DNA of 64,000 bases from Epichloe hybrida (taxonomy: Eukaryota > Ascomycota > Sordariomycetes > Hypocreales > Clavicipitaceae): positions 3,720,001-3,784,000 of the forward strand of contig JAFEKR010000003.1 of NCBI GenBank assembly GCA_019022495.1, written 5' to 3'. Each line of letters opens with the position of its first letter. The stretch's first letter is position 1. The notes below the pieces were generated by a model. It searched no databases, was not told the origin of the DNA, and saw only the letters and a list, made by a program, of their open reading frames with translations. Both the position numbers and the translations under genes were made by a program. Positions 59,443 through 64,000 of the stretch are shown in pieces.

Positions 59443-61945
59443 GAGGTGTTGCGCGCTTGTTGCGCGCTTGTTGCATGTACTTGTACTAGTCGATGCACCC
59501 TTGCGAGCAAAGAAACCCCCCCCCCCCTTCCCTCGGCCGTCTCAAAATGAAAAAGGTGACTGGTGCTACGGAGTACAAGGCATGCAGCCACCACTACGGG
59601 GAAAAGGCAGGAAAACTCCGCGTTTCCTTGCTTTCAATGCTGTGCAAACAAGAAGGGGGAAATCGAATTGAGGAGAAGGAGCTGGGTGGGATGGTGTTCC
59701 TTTTTGGATCTTGCGTAACCATTGATTCTTTCGGGACCTGATAGCCTTTTGTTTTGGGAACATGGATAGATTACGGAGCAGCTTTTGGCCTCTTTTTCTT
59801 TTCCAGATCCGTCAATGACGGAGTCATACTTTTTTCTCTTTCTTTCTTTTTTTTTTTGGCATACTCTGCTGAAAGCATTGGCATTAGATAGATTTCCTCT
59901 CCCGTTGGCTATTTGACAGACTTGTATTCCTGCCCGAAGCTCTAGATTTCATCAATTTCATAAAAGCACGTTTCGCGTGCCCGTAATATAATGACGTCAA
60001 TTCTACAGGGCAATACGCAAATAATATGAGTGAGTCCTGAACCGATCTCGAGCATCCGGGTTGCATGACCGCTGTGCCACGCACGCACAGAAGACTGGCG
60101 GGCTGTCAAGTGTCAACCCGTGGATGCAGAAATTGTCACGTCGGCCAAGCCAAGCTTCCAGGTTGTCGGCAGGACCCGCAAGCTTGAAGTGGGCTCGGCG
60201 TCTTCTACCCAGGTTTCCGCTCCAGGTTTCCGCTCCAGGTTTCCGCTCCAGGTTTCCCCTCGAGGGAACGGATATCTCGGTGCTGAATTGAGAGGAAAAT
60301 GCCTCGTCCGGCGTCAGTCAACGTCCACGCCCGTGGTCATGGTCAGTGAGCTACATCATACATGTGCATGTAGATGGTCGGTGAGCTGCCGAGTTTTACG
60401 GAGTAGTCGATGGTGGTTTTTTTTCTGATCGGAACTCTTGGGTAAGGGGTACATTGCTCGTATCCGCCCATCTTCTCCCAGTGCCGAATCCAATAATGAG
60501 CTATAAAAAGATGGCGCGAAGGCAAAGATAAAAATAAAAACAAAAAGCGGACTCTGCAGACCCAGCCAGAGGTCTACATGTACGTTCCGACATGGCGAAC
60601 GTGGCGAACGTCAAACGCAAATTACGTAGCCCTGCTCCACGCCGCAGCAGACGCCACCACCTGCAAGCCTCTGTCAACAACTTGTCATGTGCGGAGTACT
60701 ACGTCCGTCATGTTTGTGCTGTGTCGTGCTGTGCTGTCGGCGGCGGAGGAAGGCAGCCATGCCATGTTGTTGCGACATTTCGACCCTTTTTGTATCATGG
60801 TTGGCAGGCATCCTGGCACGCCGCCGTGACCGGATCCACGGTCGGGATCCTTCTCTCATGGTTTCATCGGGAACTGCCATTCCAAGCGGGAACTGTGAGG
60901 TGGACAAATTCGAGTCACACAACTCCTGCCTTTTCTTTTCCTTCTTGTAGGGCCAAGAGAACACAAAGCTGGTACACGTGTTACCGCGGACCAAGGAAAG
61001 CCAGGCCGGGGCTGGCTAGTATTTATTACTCGGTACGGATTACAATCCATGAACATGCTCAGTGCCATGCCGCAGGACAATTTGTGTCATTGCCGGCCCT
61101 GCTAGCACGGAGCTTTTTCCGGACTGCGGACTGCGGACTGCGGACTGCGGATTGCGGATTGCGTGCCGCGTCGACCAAGTGTTGTCATGTGTGTGATGTG
61201 ATGTTGTGACAGATGCATGTGCAAGTGTTTCGAATGGTACGGACGCAGTGACGTGGAAAAGCAAGCAAGTCGCGGCAAATGGCATCAATCACGAAAAGAG
61301 AATGCCCGATAGCTTGCTCACCGACTTTGCGAGAGCTGCGCTCGGCTCGGCTGGCGTGGCGCGATAACGCGATTGTTCTGCAGACAAATTGTGAAAAGAT
61401 CTGGCCAGTGTGGTGTGCGGCCCGAACCGAACAGGAAAGACAATCGTCTCTCTCGCCTCGCCCCTCCCTCTGTGCCTCTGTGCAGGTGGTTGATAAGGTG
61501 ATAACCGGACGCGGCCGGACGCGGTTGCAGGTTTTGGCAGGTTTTTTGCAGGTGGTCGCAGGTGGTTCCTGCTGCCCCCTCCTCTCCTCCCCCTCCTTCC
61601 CTCAACGTTCTTTCCCCCTTCCTGCCTCCTTGTACATTCCACTACATACATGCTGCTGGAGAACTGTGCCTGTGCCTGTCGCTGTGCCCATCACCCATCA
61701 CCCATCACCCATCACCCATCCATCCCAGGCCGCCCAAGTTGGTCCAGCCCGCTAAAATTTCCACCCTCGCTTGTTCGCTCGTCCAGGCCGTGACTTCCTC
61801 CGCTATCCCGCTTTGCTCTTTATCTCTTCTTGGTCTTTTCTTTCCCTGTCTGCTTGGCTGCGACGTCTAAGAACCTTGCCTCCTGCCGCCTTTCTTCCTT
61901 TCTCTCCCCTCTCCCCTCTCCCCGCTCCTCTCTCTCCGCCTCACA
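59443..61945. other. Gene-free stretch, 2.5 kb
   Basis: No recognisable gene. Contents: C12 run near 59516-59527; TACGGAGTA words at 59567-59575 and 60397-60405; four copies of a 12-bp unit (aggtttccgctc) at 60211-60257; a 7-bp array (ggactgc/ggattgc) at 61125-61165; atcaccc repeats at 61688-61719; and a long C/T-rich tract (61580-61945) that forms the APT1 promoter and leader. Confidence 0.55.
61125..61165 (+). repeat. 7-bp array (ggactgc / ggattgc), about 6 units
   Basis: Four ggactgc units followed by two ggattgc units. As in the 12.1-kb array, the last units carry a C-to-T variant. Confidence 0.9.
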
Positions 61946-62694
61946 ATGACGGCGCCCTCACCAAACCTCACATCAGACCTGTCGTCCACTATTCAGACAA
62001 CCTCTGCCGCAGCTGCCCAACAAGATGCCCCGGGACGACAGCCCTCCGCCGCCACCTCCGCCGCCGCCCAACTCGCCAGTGCAAAGATAAGCCTGCGCAA
62101 TCATCTTCGCCATTTCCCCGACTTCCCTATCCCCGGCATCGACTTTGTCGACATCATGCCCTTGTTCGCCAATCCCGACGCCCACGCCACTCTCGTCTCC
62201 GCCCTCGAATTGGAAATTGCTCAATCTTTTGCCGACTCCGAGCCCGATATCATTGTTGGACTGGATGCCCGCGGCTTCCTCTTTGGCCCTGGCCTCGCAC
62301 TGCGTCTCGGCGTCGGATTTGCTGCCGTTCGAAAGAAGGGCAAGCTTCCCGGTCCCTGTGTGACTGCCGAGTATGTCAAGGAATATGGCAAGGACTTGTT
62401 CCAAATGCAGGAGGATGCCATCAAGGAGGGTCAGAAAGTCCTCATTGTTGACGACATCATTGCCACTGGTAAGCCACTAACCGCATTATAACGACACAGT
62501 TCCGCGCGTATGAATGGACAAGGGAATGCTGACTGGTGAAATGTTCAGGCGGCTCGGCAAAGGCGGCAATCGACCTTGTTACTCAGCTCAAGGGTCAAGT
62601 CGTGGGTCATTTGTTTATCCTCGAGATTCCTGGCCTCAATGGCCGTGAAAAACTGAGCGCAGCTCCTACAACCATCTTGATTGAAGACGCATAA
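61946..62694 (+). CDS. APT1: Adenine phosphoribosyltransferase
   Basis: Purine salvage enzyme that makes AMP from adenine and PRPP. Exons 61946-62468 and 62549-62694 give 222 aa. A low-complexity N-terminal extension of about 40 residues (TTSAAAAQQDAPGRQPSAAT) precedes the catalytic core: LRNHLRHFPDFPIPGIDFVD, DIIVGLDARGFLFGPGLAL, AVRKKGKLPGPCVTAEYVKE. The PRPP-binding loop is VLIVDDIIATGGSAKAAID, split by the intron between ATG and GC. The C-terminus is LNGREKLSAAPTTILIEDA. The N-terminal extension is longer than in yeast Apt1, so a later Met would shorten the protein, but no internal Met occurs before the core. Confidence 0.95.
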
Positions 62695-63640
62695 ACACCC
62701 TCGCCATCTTCCGCTGAAATTTCAAACACGCACAACTGAGAGTTTAATGATTCAGCGCAGCAGAATGTCAAGACGGGCGCTAGCGAAAAGTGTCATGCAT
62801 GCATATATATACGCAGGACTCGCGCGGGCAATTGCAGCGAAAATTGATGACCGAGTTTTCTGAAGAAGATTTAATCTCGCCACTACTAATACCGCACGGC
62901 TATATTCCATAGCCTAAACCACGGAGTTTGAGGTCGCCTTGTTTTATTCTTATCCTATCTATTGGAAAAAAAAAAGAAAGTTCTCTCCAAGTTTCTCACC
63001 TTGTTCTGGGAGGTTGCGTATTTTCTTGCTTCGTTCGCCGGCAGGGGTAAATTTTTTTTTTTTTTTTTCAAAAGTTATAGACGGGACTATCCTGGGAAGG
63101 GGGGTTCTTTTTCCTTCAAAGCTAGTTGGAAATTTCCGAAACGAAATTACTGATGGGCCTTGATTATCAAGATTTGGTGAAGCCATTATCAGAGATCATA
63201 GACGACCGAGATTGGGCAAGGGGTTGTCTCTAATGCGATGACTGCTATATTCAACATTTGGGGGGATCACAGGACTGATATGACGAGTTTCGATTAACGA
63301 TGGAAATTCTTTTTGTTACTCAGTGGGGAACAAGAAACAACTCGAAGCGTTGTAGAACAATGAGTTTCCAAACCAGCACATGCCTCGTCATGGTACTACT
63401 CTTTTGCCGTCTATGATGGTGTATGCTTTTGATGAAGAAAAGTAGCAGAACCAGCCATGTTGGCTACGCAAGTACATGCACCCACCCACTATATAAAAAA
63501 ACCTCCCCGCGTCGACTATGCACAGCAAATATATATAAACTACAAACCACAGCCAGCCATTCTGTCATGATCAAAAGTGGCAAAATGAAGGTAAAAAAAA
63601 AAAAAAAAAAAATCAAACGTGGCACATCAAGTCCAATCTG
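62695..63640. other. Intergenic APT1 to EDEM-like gene
   Basis: No gene is seen in 946 bp. T and A runs occur near 63052-63068 and 63592-63612, with TATATATA patches near 62804 and 63528. Local GC is low compared with the rest of the window. Confidence 0.5.
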
Positions 63641-64000
63641 TTATAAGACGACGGCATTTTCGACGAGGAGCCCCTGGCTCTGAATAGTATATTTCCTCCT
63701 CATGCCCACGGCCAGCGCTCTCCCGAGGAGTTGATAGTCCCCCTTGGCAACTCTCATGAGGACCAGGGGAACACCATGAAGCCTTTTCATGCCCTTTGGC
63801 GTGAGCTGCTCTGATTCGAGGAGCGGTCTGGGCAGGGGATCCGTGTGCTGGCCGTTCTCGTCAGCCTCGTCCACGACGATGACGAGCTGCAGGGAGCCTC
63901 TTGACGGGGTGAAGGCGGGGATGTTGTTGACTTTTTGGCTGAACGAGCAGCCGCCTCTGCGGAGGACAATGACCTGGTTGTCGCGGGGGGCCGAGTCGGG
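63641..64000 (-). CDS. EDEM-like alpha-mannosidase (GH47), C-terminal PA domain, partial
   Basis: Only the last 119 codons are inside the window; the gene continues beyond 64000. The visible frame from 64000 reads PDSAPRDNQVIVLRRGGCSF, then SQKVNNIPAFTPSRGSLQLV, the core of a protease-associated (PA) domain. It ends with KGDYQLLGRALAVGMRRKYT and the terminal SQGLLVENAVVL. This combination is typical of the C-terminus of fungal EDEM/Mnl-type ER mannosidases, which trim glycans on misfolded glycoproteins for ERAD. The GH47 catalytic part is not visible, so the call rests on the PA domain and tail alone. Confidence 0.7.
   Translation of the reverse strand, partial: PDSAPRDNQVIVLRRGGCSFSQKVNNIPAFTPSRGSLQLVIVVDEADENGQHTDPLPRPLLESEQLTPKGMKRLHGVPLVLMRVAKGDYQLLGRALAVGMRRKYTIQSQGLLVENAVVL

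Noticed and set aside
60020..60085. tRNA-like stretch on the minus strand (gtggcacagcggtcatgcaa)
   Set aside because: It resembles a D-arm, but no proper T-loop (TTCRANY) or acceptor pairing was found.

Overview
This window is chromosomal DNA of a filamentous ascomycete. The genes are split by short GT-AG introns (mostly 50-160 nt). The families present (HET-C, a fused betaine-lipid synthase, a mitochondrial TyrRS of the CYT-18 type, urease, Npr2, Ecm29) and their closeness to Sordariomycete proteins suggest Sordariomycetes, probably Hypocreales. That placement is inferred from protein similarity recalled by eye; no search was run. I see no rRNA, convincing tRNA, CRISPR array, intact transposon or secondary-metabolite cluster.

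Layout, left to right. 0-12 kb: ECM29 (+), a UBA-UAS-UIM-UBX Cdc48 adaptor (+) and a germinal-centre-type Ste20 kinase (+). 12-20 kb: mitochondrial NAD-isocitrate dehydrogenase subunit 1 (+), cytosolic lysyl-tRNA synthetase (+), BUD23 (-) and SVP26 (+). 20-28 kb: DSK2 ubiquilin (-), NPR2 (+), mitochondrial tyrosyl-tRNA synthetase (-) and SDH4 (+); the last two are divergent and both mitochondrial. 28-39 kb: BTA1 (-), NGG1/ADA3 (+) and a very GC-rich urease (+). 39-51 kb: an HMG-box protein (-), het-c (+) and a membrane RING-H2 protein (+), separated by long gene-free stretches with minisatellites. 51-55 kb: an arginine-biosynthesis gene (ARG5,6 type) that stops after its kinase and NAT-like domains, facing a membrane-protein gene that also breaks off; their 3' ends meet in an AT-rich scar with a 30-bp direct repeat. 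55-64 kb: PEX2 (+), an unknown polytopic membrane protein (+), adenine phosphoribosyltransferase (+) and the 3' end of an EDEM-like GH47/PA-domain gene (-), cut by the window edge.

Most genes are housekeeping and do not form a pathway cluster. Several act in ubiquitin and proteasome biology (ECM29, UBX protein, DSK2, RING protein, PEX2, EDEM-like), but they are scattered and I read this as chance. The best candidates for a second look are the paired truncations at 53.2-53.9 kb, a 9-bp quasi-palindromic word recurring between genes, numerous 7-10 bp unit minisatellites upstream of genes, the compositional contrast of urease, and the prion-like tail of HET-C. I did not find a clear, previously undescribed multi-gene system. 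Exon borders were set by eye from splice signals, reading frame and family expectation.
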